Source: Cohnella thailandensis (GTDB taxonomy: Bacteria > Bacillota > Bacilli > Paenibacillales > Paenibacillaceae). From it: a stretch of 64,000 bases of DNA. Of the stretch, positions 17,755 through 25,518 are shown in pieces; positions within the stretch are counted from its first letter, which is position 1, and each line of letters opens with the position of its first letter. The DNA lies in assembly GCF_014212135.1 (NCBI RefSeq), contig NZ_JACJVQ010000004.1, positions 85,321 to 149,320 of the forward strand. Direction: 5' to 3'. A program made the position numbers and the translations under genes. Under the pieces are notes generated by a model, which was not told where the DNA came from, did no database searches, and saw only the letters and a list, made by a program, of their open reading frames with translations.

Positions 17755-19962
17755 ATGTCCATTCTCTATTGCGAGTCTTCCCGAGAGTTCCACTTATTCA
17801 ACGACAGCATCAGTTACATCGTCAAGATTCTTCGCAACGGGCAGCTCGGCAATCTCTACTTCGGCAAGAAGCTGAAGCACCGGGAATCGTTCGGCCATCT
17901 CCTTCAGGGAGAGCTTCGGTCGCTTGCCGCCTACGTGTTCGAGAACGATTACGAGCTGTCCCTTCAGCATACGAAGCAGGAATACCCTTCCTACGGGACG
18001 ACGGACTTCCGGTATCCGGCATTCGAGATTAAACAGGAGAACGGAAGTCGGATTACCCAGTTCGAATATCGCTCCCATGCTATTTTCCAAGGGAAAAAGA
18101 AGCTGGCGGGTTTGCCGGCGACCTACGTGGAGGAACCTGAGGAAGCGGAAACGCTCGAGATCGCGCTCTATGATGCCTTGATCGATGCGGAGCTTATTCT
18201 TAGCTATACGATCTTCAGGGATGGACCGATTCTCGCGCGGCATGCCCGATTCGTCAACCGAGGAAGCCGGCCGCTCGTGTTGACTCGCGCGCTTAGCCTC
18301 TGCGTCGATCTTCCGGACGACGACTACGAGATGGTGAACCTCGCCGGAGCCTGGAGCCGGGAACGGCATGTCGTCGCCGGCAAGCTGAAGCAAGGAGTGC
18401 AAGGGATCTATAGCCTTCGCGGGGCAAGCAGCGCGGAGCATAATCCTTTCCTTGCGCTGAAGCGTCCGAATACGGATGAGAATTCGGGAGAGGCCTTAGG
18501 CTTCAGCTTCGTTTACAGCGGCAACTTCCTAGCGCAGGCGGAAGTGGATACCCATCATTCGACGCGTCTGTTAATGGGGATTCATCCCGACGGTTTCGAG
18601 TGGCCGCTCGCTCCGGGGATGAGTTTTCAAACTCCGGAAGCCGTCATGGTTTACTCGGACTCCGGCCTGAACGGAATGAGCCAAACTTTCCATCGCTTAT
18701 ACCGAACAAGATTAGCGCGAGGCCTCTGGAGGGATCGGGTACGGCCGATTCTTATCAATAATTGGGAAGCGACCTCATTCGATTTCGACGAAGCGAAGAT
18801 TCTGGGCATTGCCCGTACGGCGAAGGAGCTTGGAATCGAGCTGTTCGTTCTCGATGACGGATGGTTCGGCGCTCGCGACAACGATCGAGCGGGGCTCGGC
18901 GACTGGAGCGTGAATCGGAAGAAACTTCCGAACGGCATTCAAGGGCTCGCAAGCCAGATCGAAGCGATGGGAATGAAGTTCGGTCTTTGGTTCGAGCCGG
19001 AGATGGCGAATAAGGACAGCGACTTGTATAGGGCTCATCCGGATTGGATTATCCAAACGCCGGGCCGCGCGGCTTCGCCTTCCCGCAATCAGCATGTTCT
19101 GGATTTCTCCCGCCGGGAAGTCGTGGACGAGATTTATCGCCGGATGTCCGTGATTCTTAGGGAAGCGTCCATCAGCTACGTGAAATGGGACATGAACCGG
19201 TATATAACGGAGTGCTATTCGGCGACGGCCCCTTCTTCCGAGCAGGGGATGGTCTTCCATAAATACATCATCGGAGTGTATGATTTATACGAACGCTTAA
19301 CGACGGAATTCCCGCATATCTTATTCGAATCGTGCTCGAGCGGAGGTGCGCGCTTCGATCCCGGCATTCTTTATTACGCTCCCCAGACGTGGACCAGCGA
19401 CGATACGGATGCCGTCGAACGCTTGAAGATTCAATACGGCACTTCCTTCGTCTATCCGCTGAGCAGCATGGGAGCCCATGTATCCGAGGTGCCTAATCAG
19501 CAGTTGGGTCGGATTACCCCTCTAGAGACCAGAGCGAATGTCGCTTATTTCGGCGCGTTCGGCTATGAGCTTGATTTGAACCATCTCACCGGCGAGGAGA
19601 GGGAGGCCGTCCGCAAGCAGGTCGCTTTCGCCAAGCGGCATAGGGAGCTTATCCAGAAGGGGATCTTCTATCGATTGCTCAGTCCGTTTAAGGGCCAGTC
19701 GACCGGTTGGATCGTTGTCTCCGAGGACCGAACCGAGGCGCTCGTCGGTTATTATCAAGTTCTGAACGGCGTCAACGAAGGCTGGAAGCGTCTGAAGCTG
19801 GCCGGTCTCGCCGCAGAATTCGATTATCGTATCAACGACGATCCCGAACGGGTTCACTATGGCGATGAATTAATGAACGCGGGAATCGTCATTCGCAAGG
19901 GAGAACTGTGCGGCGGCGGGGGCGACTTTGCTTCTGGTCTCTATTATTTAAAGAAACAGTAA
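17755..19962 (+). CDS. Alpha-galactosidase, GH36
   Basis: A 735-residue cytoplasmic enzyme (no signal peptide) that removes terminal alpha-1,6-galactose from raffinose-family sugars or melibiose after import. Landmarks: an N-terminal beta-supersandwich, a barrel with LFVLDDGWFGARDND, nucleophile Asp479 in YVKWDMNR and acid/base Asp549 in WTSDDTDA. These positions closely match bacillary AgaA-type enzymes. The ATG at 17755 follows ACAGGAGGAG; the reading frame is open further upstream but that part overlaps the permease gene. It sits in the sugar ABC operon, which gives the transporter its probable substrate. Confidence 0.93.
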   Translation: MSILYCESSREFHLFNDSISYIVKILRNGQLGNLYFGKKLKHRESFGHLLQGELRSLAAYVFENDYELSLQHTKQEYPSYGTTDFRYPAFEIKQENGSRITQFEYRSHAIFQGKKKLAGLPATYVEEPEEAETLEIALYDALIDAELILSYTIFRDGPILARHARFVNRGSRPLVLTRALSLCVDLPDDDYEMVNLAGAWSRERHVVAGKLKQGVQGIYSLRGASSAEHNPFLALKRPNTDENSGEALGFSFVYSGNFLAQAEVDTHHSTRLLMGIHPDGFEWPLAPGMSFQTPEAVMVYSDSGLNGMSQTFHRLYRTRLARGLWRDRVRPILINNWEATSFDFDEAKILGIARTAKELGIELFVLDDGWFGARDNDRAGLGDWSVNRKKLPNGIQGLASQIEAMGMKFGLWFEPEMANKDSDLYRAHPDWIIQTPGRAASPSRNQHVLDFSRREVVDEIYRRMSVILREASISYVKWDMNRYITECYSATAPSSEQGMVFHKYIIGVYDLYERLTTEFPHILFESCSSGGARFDPGILYYAPQTWTSDDTDAVERLKIQYGTSFVYPLSSMGAHVSEVPNQQLGRITPLETRANVAYFGAFGYELDLNHLTGEEREAVRKQVAFAKRHRELIQKGIFYRLLSPFKGQSTGWIVVSEDRTEALVGYYQVLNGVNEGWKRLKLAGLAAEFDYRINDDPERVHYGDELMNAGIVIRKGELCGGGGDFASGLYYLKKQ

Positions 19963-20005
19963 CGGGAATCGGGCAAAGAAGGATGGCCAAAGGAGTCTTC
20001 GCATC

Positions 20006-21316
20006 ATGAACGCAAAAAGCTGGGGACGGCTTGCAAGTATCGCGCTTATCGCGCTGAATTTGTCTGCATGCAGCAATACGGGCGGCAATGCGGATACTTC
20101 GATGATCGGCGGAACCGAGAACGGGGAGACGTCGGATAAGCGGGTTACTCTGCGTTATTCGAGCTATCTGCTGGATACGGCTCAAGCGGGCAAAGTCTAT
20201 TACGACGCGATCAAGCAGTTCGAGGAACAGAATCCGACGATCAAGATCGAGGCCGACTTTATCCAGAACAACAACTATACGGCCGGGATCAAGATCCGAT
20301 TGCTCGGCGGCGAACAGATGGACGTATTCGATACCTGGTCTCCCAGCCTGTTCGAGGAGTTCAGGGCGCTCCGGGGCGACATGTATCTGGATCTTACGGA
20401 TTCCGAGTTCTTGGCCGATTTCTTTCCCAATTCCTTAAAGCCCGTAACGATAGACGGCAAGGTATATGGCGCTCCCGAAGTCATGCATAGCGACGGGCTG
20501 CTTTATAACAAGACGTTATTCGATAAGCTCGGCCTTGAGGTGCCGCAGACTTGGGACGAGTTCCTACTCGTCTGCGAGAAGCTCAAGCAAGCGGGAGTAA
20601 TCCCGATCGCCATGGACTCGGAGTGGTCGACCGCCCAATTCTTCTGGGGATCCATCATGTCCAATAACGGAGCGGACGAGGAATGGACGCGGAAGCTGGA
20701 AGAGGGAGAAGTCCGCATCGCGGACCCGATCTTCGTCGAGGCCATTAAGATGCATAAGGACATCATCGACAGAGGGTTCGTTCCGCCCGATTGGCAGAAC
20801 CTTAAGCATGAACAATCGAAGGACCTGATCGGTCAAGGCGAGGCGGCGATGATCATAACGGGGACGTGGGACATTCCAAGTATCCAGGAGCGCAATCCTG
20901 GCAATGACATCCGCTTTATGATGGTTCCGGGACGGGAGAAGACGGTCCCTAACATAAATGTAGGCACTTATCGCGTTATTAGCTCCAAGACGAAATACCC
21001 CGAGGAGGCGAAGAAATTCGTCGCCTTTATGACCGGTAGAGCCACTCAGGAGAAGCTGGCCGCAGGCGCTTCGGCCGTTCCCTCCGTTGTGTCTGCGCAC
21101 ATAGACAACCCGGTAGCGGCCGAGATCGCGAACGCCGTGACCCGAGAGGACGCCGCCCTCTATTGGCCGCATACGGTTTCGACCGAAACGCTTCAGACGC
21201 AGATCCAAGAAGCGGTCAATCGCTACTTAGCCGGACAGAGCCTGGAGGCTGCTCTGAAGGAGATTCAGCTTGTTATCGACGAGGCGGCCGAGAAACGTCG
21301 GTTGGCTAATGAGTGA
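20006..21316 (+). CDS. Second sugar ABC substrate-binding lipoprotein in the operon
   Basis: A 436-residue family 1 solute-binding protein with lipobox LSAC near residue 22, and the domain TLRYSSYLLDTAQAGKVYYDAIKQFEEQNPTIKI. It follows the alpha-galactosidase by 43 bp on the same strand, but no second permease pair is present. It may share the upstream permeases with a different ligand preference, or serve as the ligand sensor for the YesM-type kinase. The two binding proteins of the operon are clearly different in sequence. A/T-rich spacer with no obvious terminator follows. Confidence 0.88.
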   Translation: MNAKSWGRLASIALIALNLSACSNTGGNADTSMIGGTENGETSDKRVTLRYSSYLLDTAQAGKVYYDAIKQFEEQNPTIKIEADFIQNNNYTAGIKIRLLGGEQMDVFDTWSPSLFEEFRALRGDMYLDLTDSEFLADFFPNSLKPVTIDGKVYGAPEVMHSDGLLYNKTLFDKLGLEVPQTWDEFLLVCEKLKQAGVIPIAMDSEWSTAQFFWGSIMSNNGADEEWTRKLEEGEVRIADPIFVEAIKMHKDIIDRGFVPPDWQNLKHEQSKDLIGQGEAAMIITGTWDIPSIQERNPGNDIRFMMVPGREKTVPNINVGTYRVISSKTKYPEEAKKFVAFMTGRATQEKLAAGASAVPSVVSAHIDNPVAAEIANAVTREDAALYWPHTVSTETLQTQIQEAVNRYLAGQSLEAALKEIQLVIDEAAEKRRLANE

Positions 21317-21365
21317 TTAAGGATATCGAAAAGATTCAAACTTGCGAGTAAATGACCGCTGCCTA

Positions 21366-21398
21366 TCCGGTATCGATCTCGTCGTAGAGAAGATGAAG
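21366..21398 (+). repeat. Direct repeat copy 2, relic of a DAC-gene tail
   Basis: Matches 7956-7989 (end of the degenerate DAC gene plus its stop region) with two substitutions and a one-base gap, in the same orientation. No DAC-domain coding sequence precedes it, so it is a scar. It falls exactly at the junction between the alpha-galactoside operon and the nitrilase island. Confidence 0.6.
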
Positions 21399-21399
21399 A

Positions 21400-22131
21400 T
21401 CATTTTAATCGGATCGAAGCCTTAATCAAGTCGGCGATTTGTTTCGGATGAGTGATCGGAGCCAAGTGACCTGCGTTGATTTCTAAGCTATGCCAACCTT
21501 GTGCGGCTGCGCTGGAAGCCGTTTGATGGAACATGGGGAATTCCGTGCAACGAATATAAGTACGGGACACTTGCGCTTGTTTATCCATGGAATAGTTGAG
21601 CTTCTCCATATGAGTGGCAAGCGGCATTCGGGTTAGGTAAGGAGCGATGGCCGCAGAGATTGCGGGATCGTTCAGTCCGAATGTCTCCAGGGGCGGAGGC
21701 TCAACCAAGGAGGGGTCCGCGGACAAGAAATACCGCATGAGGGAGTATACATCCGGATAACGGTCTACGACAGACTCGCCGGGTTCGGTAATAAACCCGT
21801 CTACGATAACGATATCGCAACGGACCCGATCGAACAAACGGTCGGCGGCGCCCGCGGCAACCATTGCGCCATAGCTGTGACCGACCAGCACAACGTTCTT
21901 CCTGTCTTCGAACAAGACGAGGTTTACGATATCCTCGATATGCGCGGATAAATTAATGTCCCCGGTCAGCAAATGGCTGCGGTCGCCAAGCCCGGTTAAA
22001 GTAGGGGTTAAAACGCGGTACCCTTCGGCTGTCAATCGACTGCCGACCTCTCTCCAACTCCATCCCCCTAGCCAAGAACCATGAATGAGAACAACCGTCG
22101 GTTTCTTTGAATTCTCTGCATCTTCAAACAA
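21400..22131 (-). CDS. Alpha/beta hydrolase (MenH/esterase-like), member of the IclR dyad regulon
   Basis: A 243-residue cytosolic alpha/beta hydrolase: oxyanion HGSW (17-20), nucleophile elbow GHSYG with Ser86, and the catalytic His in NAGHLAPITHP. The pattern resembles plant-type methylesterase/hydroxynitrile lyase relatives, an interesting link to nitrile chemistry, but the reaction is not readable. The start is TTG at 22131 behind GGAGGAG (10-base spacing). Its promoter carries two TTCAC-N5-GTGAA-type dyads that also occur at the nitrilase promoter, so it is probably co-regulated by the IclR protein encoded divergently. Confidence 0.85.
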   Translation of the reverse strand: MFEDAENSKKPTVVLIHGSWLGGWSWREVGSRLTAEGYRVLTPTLTGLGDRSHLLTGDINLSAHIEDIVNLVLFEDRKNVVLVGHSYGAMVAAGAADRLFDRVRCDIVIVDGFITEPGESVVDRYPDVYSLMRYFLSADPSLVEPPPLETFGLNDPAISAAIAPYLTRMPLATHMEKLNYSMDKQAQVSRTYIRCTEFPMFHQTASSAAAQGWHSLEINAGHLAPITHPKQIADLIKASIRLK

Positions 22132-22155
22132 AGTACGTTCACTCCTCCATTATCG

Positions 22156-22170
22156 TTCACTATAAGTGTA
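22156..22170. promoter_or_regulatory. IclR-type operator dyad A
   Basis: TTCACTATAAGTGTA, a TTCAC-N5-GTGWW dyad lying downstream of the hydrolase promoter (about +26 to +40). Its centre is 19 bp from dyad B. Confidence 0.6.
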
Positions 22171-22174
22171 CTAA

Positions 22175-22189
22175 AACACTATATGTGAA
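22175..22189. promoter_or_regulatory. IclR-type operator dyad B
   Basis: AACACTATATGTGAA, whose complement reads TTCAC-N5-GTGTT. It begins about seven bases after the predicted hydrolase transcription start, where a bound repressor would block the polymerase. Confidence 0.6.
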
Positions 22190-22202
22190 TGTTTTTAACA
22201 TC

Positions 22203-22230
22203 ATTATATAGGCCAATATTAATTTTGCAA
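22203..22230 (-). promoter_or_regulatory. Sigma-A promoter of the alpha/beta hydrolase gene
   Basis: On the minus strand TTGCAA (22230-22225), 16 bases, then a perfect TATAAT (22208-22203). It reads toward the hydrolase, through dyads B and A. Confidence 0.6.
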
Positions 22231-22324
22231 CAATTTTCAATATGGATGTCAACTTAATTTACAAGAGCGAGAGTCGAGACGAGAACCTATCGGGATGGCC
22301 TTAAATCATGCCAATGTCCTTTCC

Positions 22325-22353
22325 TTGCGCAGGAATATCAAATCCATTACTAT
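22325..22353 (+). promoter_or_regulatory. Candidate promoter of the IclR gene
   Basis: TTGCGC, 17 bases, TACTAT, ending 57 bp before the IclR start. No dyad overlaps it, suggesting that the regulator is not strongly self-repressed. Confidence 0.4.
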
Positions 22354-22410
22354 TTAGACAACCTCAACATTTAATTGGGTTAGAACAATACTGCCGAGCA
22401 GGGTGAATGT

Positions 22411-23190
22411 ATGAATGAGATGGAAGCTCCAACTCGATCAAGCTCCTCCTCTCAGGGAATCCAATCCCTAGAGATCGCGTTTTCCATACTGAAATGTTTT
22501 AAAGAGGCGAAAGCTCCTTTGTCCGTATCGGAGCTGTCCAAACGTTTGGAGATGCCGAAGAATAAAATTCACAAGTATCTCGTTAGTTTTATAAGAGTCG
22601 GCGCTCTTATTCAGAATAAAAAAGACTCGACTTACGCGATGGGGCCTGCGTTAATCGAGTTGGGCCTGGTCGCGCTCCAACAATACGATGTTGCCAAGAT
22701 CGCTAAACCTCATATTCGCGAATTCAGCAAACAGATCAATCACTCCGTCGCGCTTGCGATCTGGAGCGAAGAAGGCCCGATGATTGCCGAATACGAACGG
22801 AGCGATAAGCCGATACAAGTCGAAATTCAAGCCGGATACCGTTTTCCCTTGTTAATGACGGCTCTTGGCAAGTGCTTTGCCGCCTTTCTCCCTTCCGCGC
22901 AGGTTCGGCCGTTAGTCCAACGGGAGATCGACAACTATCAACTCGATGAGCAAACGGTAAATCAGGAATTGCAAACGATTCGCGAGGAGCGGGTGTCCTT
23001 CCGGAATACGCCGTTTGCGGGTATACCGGGGAGCATGTCGGTAGCAAGCCCGATTTTCGACTATACGGGCAACATGGTTGCCGCTCTTTGCCTCATCGGA
23101 TTCGCAGGCGAGATCGATATTAGTCCAACATCCGATGATGTGCTCAAGCTCAAGGAGAAAGCCTCTCAGATAACCAAACAACTGACATAG
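22411..23190 (+). CDS. IclR family transcriptional regulator
   Basis: A 259-residue regulator: N-terminal winged helix-turn-helix (SLEIAFSILKCFKEAKAPLS, then ELSKRLEMPKNKIHKYL) and a GAF-like C-terminal ligand domain (GIPGSMSVASPIFDYTGNMVAALCLIG). IclR proteins usually bind as dimers of dimers to paired palindromes, which matches the paired dyads at the hydrolase and nitrilase promoters on both sides of this gene. The effector is probably a substrate or product of the nitrilase pathway. The ribosome site (CAGGGTGAATGT) is weak. A terminator at 23196 isolates it from the nitrilase operon. Confidence 0.9.
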   Translation: MNEMEAPTRSSSSSQGIQSLEIAFSILKCFKEAKAPLSVSELSKRLEMPKNKIHKYLVSFIRVGALIQNKKDSTYAMGPALIELGLVALQQYDVAKIAKPHIREFSKQINHSVALAIWSEEGPMIAEYERSDKPIQVEIQAGYRFPLLMTALGKCFAAFLPSAQVRPLVQREIDNYQLDEQTVNQELQTIREERVSFRNTPFAGIPGSMSVASPIFDYTGNMVAALCLIGFAGEIDISPTSDDVLKLKEKASQITKQLT

Positions 23191-23195
23191 GGGAT

Positions 23196-23237
23196 TAGGC
23201 ACTGCGGTCATGTCGACCGGCGGTGTCTTTTTTTATG
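23196..23237 (+). terminator. Terminator after the IclR gene
   Basis: GGCACTGCGGTC pairs with GACCGGCGGTGTC (one bulge and G-U pairs) and seven Ts follow. Confidence 0.7.
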
Positions 23238-23247
23238 TAAGTTTTCC

Positions 23248-23276
23248 TTGCATGAAATACCAAGTTAAATTATACT
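23248..23276 (+). promoter_or_regulatory. Sigma-A promoter of the nitrilase operon
   Basis: TTGCAT, exactly 17 bases, TATACT. The predicted start near 23283 is immediately followed by dyads C and D, the same order as at the hydrolase promoter. Confidence 0.7.
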
Positions 23277-23284
23277 GAGCTCAA

Positions 23285-23299
23285 ATCACATATGGTGTA
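23285..23299. promoter_or_regulatory. IclR-type operator dyad C
   Basis: ATCACATATGGTGTA, of the CAC-N5-GTG type shared by four sites in the region, at about +2 to +16 of the nitrilase transcript. Confidence 0.6.
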
Positions 23300-23304
23300 T
23301 CGTA

Positions 23305-23319
23305 TTCACCAATAGTGAA
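23305..23319. promoter_or_regulatory. IclR-type operator dyad D
   Basis: TTCACCAATAGTGAA, the most symmetrical of the four dyads. Its centre is 20 bp from dyad C, about two helical turns, so two dimers would sit on the same DNA face. Confidence 0.65.
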
Positions 23320-23349
23320 TAATTAAAACGGAATAGGAGTTGTTGGAAA

Positions 23350-24339
23350 ATGAATCAAACCTTCAAAGCCGCTGCCGTTCAAGCTGCCGCCGTCTATCTG
23401 GATCTGGAGGCCACGATCGACAAAACATGCGGACTCGTGGACGAGGCCGCGGCTAACGGCGCTAAGGTTATTGCATTTCCGGAAGCGTTTGTACCGGGGT
23501 ACCCTTGGTGGATATGGCTTGGCAATGCCGATTATGGAATGAAGTATTACGTCAGGCTGTACGAGAACTCCGTAGAAATTCCGAGTCCATCCATTCGGAA
23601 GCTATCCGAAGCCGCCAAGAGAAACAAGGTTTACTTCTGCGTATCCGTTACCGAGAAGGATCGCGGCTCTTTATATCTGACGCAGTTATGGTTTAACCCT
23701 GCCGGCGACTTGATCGGCAAACACCGGAAATTAAAAGCCACGAATGCGGAGAAGGTAATCTGGGGCGATGGCGATGGAAGCATGATGCCGGTGTTCGAGA
23801 CGGAATACGGCAATCTCGGGGGATTGCAGTGCTGGGAGCATCTGATCCCGCTGAACATCTCGGCAATGGCCTCGATGAACGAGCAGGTCCATGTCGCGTC
23901 CTGGCCAACGGGATTACCTTTTGACGGCCATTTGTTCGGCATCGACGTATGCGAGATTGCAACGAAGTACTATGCGATCTCCAATCAAACCTTTTGTTTG
24001 TTGGCTTCGCAGATTTGGACGGAAGAGATGAGGGATATGCTCGGGGAAACCGAGTATCAACGAAACTATATGAAGATCGGTTACGGCTTCGCCCAAATCA
24101 TAGCTCCGAACGGTCAGGTGATCAGCAATACGCTAGAGCATGACGAGGAGGGGATCGTGTACGCGGACATCGATCTCAAACAAATCATACCCGGTAAATT
24201 CCTGATCGATCATGCGGGACATTATTCCACTCCCGGCTTCTTAAGTTTAACCTTTGACAAATCCGTTCATGAACCCGTAAAAGTGATAGGCGAATCGAAG
24301 CCGAACGTTATCGGTTACGAAGCTATTCATAATAGCTAA
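23350..24339 (+). CDS. Nitrilase (aliphatic/aryl nitrilase branch of the C-N hydrolase family)
   Basis: A 329-residue nitrilase that would hydrolyse a nitrile directly to carboxylate and ammonia. The triad is visible: Glu45 (FPEAFVPGYPWW), Lys127 (KHRKLKATNAE) and Cys161 (GGLQCWEHLIPL). FVPGYPWWIWLG and QCWEH are signatures of true nitrilases rather than amidases or carbamoylases. Length fits the family. The ATG follows ATAGGAGTTGTTGGAAA. It is first of a seven-gene row (two NHLP-like proteins, RidA, FAD monooxygenase, transporter, MarR). Control by IclR through two dyads in the 5' untranslated region is inferred. Confidence 0.93.
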   Translation: MNQTFKAAAVQAAAVYLDLEATIDKTCGLVDEAAANGAKVIAFPEAFVPGYPWWIWLGNADYGMKYYVRLYENSVEIPSPSIRKLSEAAKRNKVYFCVSVTEKDRGSLYLTQLWFNPAGDLIGKHRKLKATNAEKVIWGDGDGSMMPVFETEYGNLGGLQCWEHLIPLNISAMASMNEQVHVASWPTGLPFDGHLFGIDVCEIATKYYAISNQTFCLLASQIWTEEMRDMLGETEYQRNYMKIGYGFAQIIAPNGQVISNTLEHDEEGIVYADIDLKQIIPGKFLIDHAGHYSTPGFLSLTFDKSVHEPVKVIGESKPNVIGYEAIHNS

Positions 24340-24368
24340 CGTCAGTTCTCGAGAGGAATTATTAACCC

Positions 24369-24695
24369 ATGAATAGCAGCCTTGAACGGAAAATAACCGA
24401 ACTCGCTTGGAGAGACCCTTTGTTTGCGGAAATGATCGAAACGGATCCGCATCGAGCGCTGGCGCAAATCGGGGTTGAAGTGCCGGATGGCGTTAAGCTC
24501 GACATTCGGCGTCAAAGGAGAGATACGCTTTATTACGTGATTCCGCCTTTATCCGAAGAGCAGGACAAAGCCGAAACGGTCATTAACCAAATGGATTTAT
24601 GGCAGAGCGCCGAACTGTTCGTTTGGATCATGCCACAGAAGCTGAAGGTTCAGCTCTTGGCGATGCGACAAAGCTACAGGAGGAATAATCCTTAA
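24369..24695 (+). CDS. NHLP-like small protein (nitrile hydratase leader-type domain), copy 1
   Basis: A 108-residue protein with the layout of the nitrile hydratase alpha-related leader domain: RDPLFAEMIETDPHRALAQI, a turn VEVPDGVKL, then a strand ending DTLYYVIPP. That domain is known as the leader of NHLP-type RiPP precursors and as part of nitrile hydratase alpha. Here the metal-binding Cys cluster of nitrile hydratase is absent, there is no Gly-Gly cleavage motif, and the C-terminal half is helical and charged. It starts 29 bp after the nitrilase and overlaps the next gene by one base (TAATG). The function is unknown; a partner or chaperone of the nitrilase is as likely as a peptide precursor. 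Confidence 0.6.
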   Translation: MNSSLERKITELAWRDPLFAEMIETDPHRALAQIGVEVPDGVKLDIRRQRRDTLYYVIPPLSEEQDKAETVINQMDLWQSAELFVWIMPQKLKVQLLAMRQSYRRNNP

Positions 24696-25048
24696 TGGAT
24701 CAACACGATCTCTTTACCGCCCATTACCGGTTGCTGCAACGCGACCGGGCTGCCCGCCAACGATTAATTACCGATCCCAGAGCAGGGTTGAATGAGTATT
24801 ATGGGCCAGGTACGGTACCGGAAGGGGAGTTCCGAATTGAAGTCGTTTCTCAGGAACCGGATACGATAACGATCCTCCTCCCGTCGCCCATAGATCAAGA
24901 TACGAGCGATGAGGCATTGGATGCTTCCTGCCGCCGCATCTATGACATCTTGTTTACGGACGGCGTAGGAGGGTATTTGATCCCGGACGATTCCTTAACC
25001 TGGGTTCTTCGAGATATGCGCTCTAACGTAGTCGAGCGATCCCGCTAA
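24695..25048 (+). CDS. NHLP-like small protein, copy 2
   Basis: A 117-residue paralogue-like protein sharing the pattern of the preceding gene: LQRDRAARQRLITDPRAGL, VPEGEFRIEVV, and DTITILLPSP. Unlike copy 1 it has a Gly-Gly (GVGGYLIPDD) followed by about 25 residues, which superficially resembles a leader/core boundary. That tail contains no Cys and few Ser/Thr, and no modifying enzyme or peptidase transporter is nearby, so a RiPP role is doubtful. Translational coupling to copy 1 suggests equimolar production, perhaps a heteromer. The domain call is by eye. Confidence 0.55.
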   Translation: MDQHDLFTAHYRLLQRDRAARQRLITDPRAGLNEYYGPGTVPEGEFRIEVVSQEPDTITILLPSPIDQDTSDEALDASCRRIYDILFTDGVGGYLIPDDSLTWVLRDMRSNVVERSR

Positions 25049-25061
25049 ACGAACTAATATT

Positions 25062-25080
25062 GTTTTGTTCGAAACAAAAC
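25062..25080. promoter_or_regulatory. Inverted repeat before the RidA-family gene
   Basis: GTTTTGTTCGAAACAAAAC is a dyad with one unmatched base, in the 47-bp gap between the second NHLP-like gene and the RidA-family start. It could be an operator (for instance of the MarR protein at the operon end) or a processing hairpin. Confidence 0.4.
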
Positions 25081-25095
25081 TGGAGGAATGGATCA

Positions 25096-25497
25096 ATGAA
25101 GAAAATAAATCCGGCAACCCTTACGAATACCGTGACGAGCCTGATCTCGCAGATCGTCGTCGCTCCCGTTTCACGGTTGGCCTTTATCTCCGGGCAAGTT
25201 GCTCTTAACGAGAAGGGAGAGCTCATCGGAGAGGGAGATTACGGGCTGCAAGCGAAGCAGGTGTTTACGAATCTAAAGCTTGCATTGGAAGCCATCGAGA
25301 CGGGACCGGAGAATATCGTGCAGATGAAGATCCATGTCGTGAACCATAAGCCCGAGTTGGTCGATTCGATCTTTAGGGCGGGCTTCGAAGTATTCGGCGA
25401 CCGGTGGCCGCTTACGGCCAGCACCTTTATCGGCGTTCAGGCTCTTGGCTTCGAGGAATGGTTAGTGGAAGTCGACGCGATCGTAACCGTATCTTAA
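25096..25497 (+). CDS. RidA family (YjgF/UK114) protein
   Basis: A 133-residue RidA-type protein; canonical members hydrolyse reactive enamines/imines and form trimers. Family features are SRLAFISGQVALNEKGELI, the QAKQVFTNLKLALEAIETGPENIVQMKIHV segment, and the C-terminal LVEVDAIVTV with the conserved Glu. The canonical substrate-binding Arg of the RNMKVF-type motif is not evident, as in Rid subfamilies of catabolic clusters. The ATG at 25096 follows TGGAGGAAT; an upstream ATG would include the inverted repeat. Its place between nitrilase and FAD monooxygenase points to a ring or imine hydrolysis step. Confidence 0.88.
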   Translation: MKKINPATLTNTVTSLISQIVVAPVSRLAFISGQVALNEKGELIGEGDYGLQAKQVFTNLKLALEAIETGPENIVQMKIHVVNHKPELVDSIFRAGFEVFGDRWPLTASTFIGVQALGFEEWLVEVDAIVTVS

Positions 25498-25518
25498 CGA
25501 AGGGAGGAGAAACGAGAA

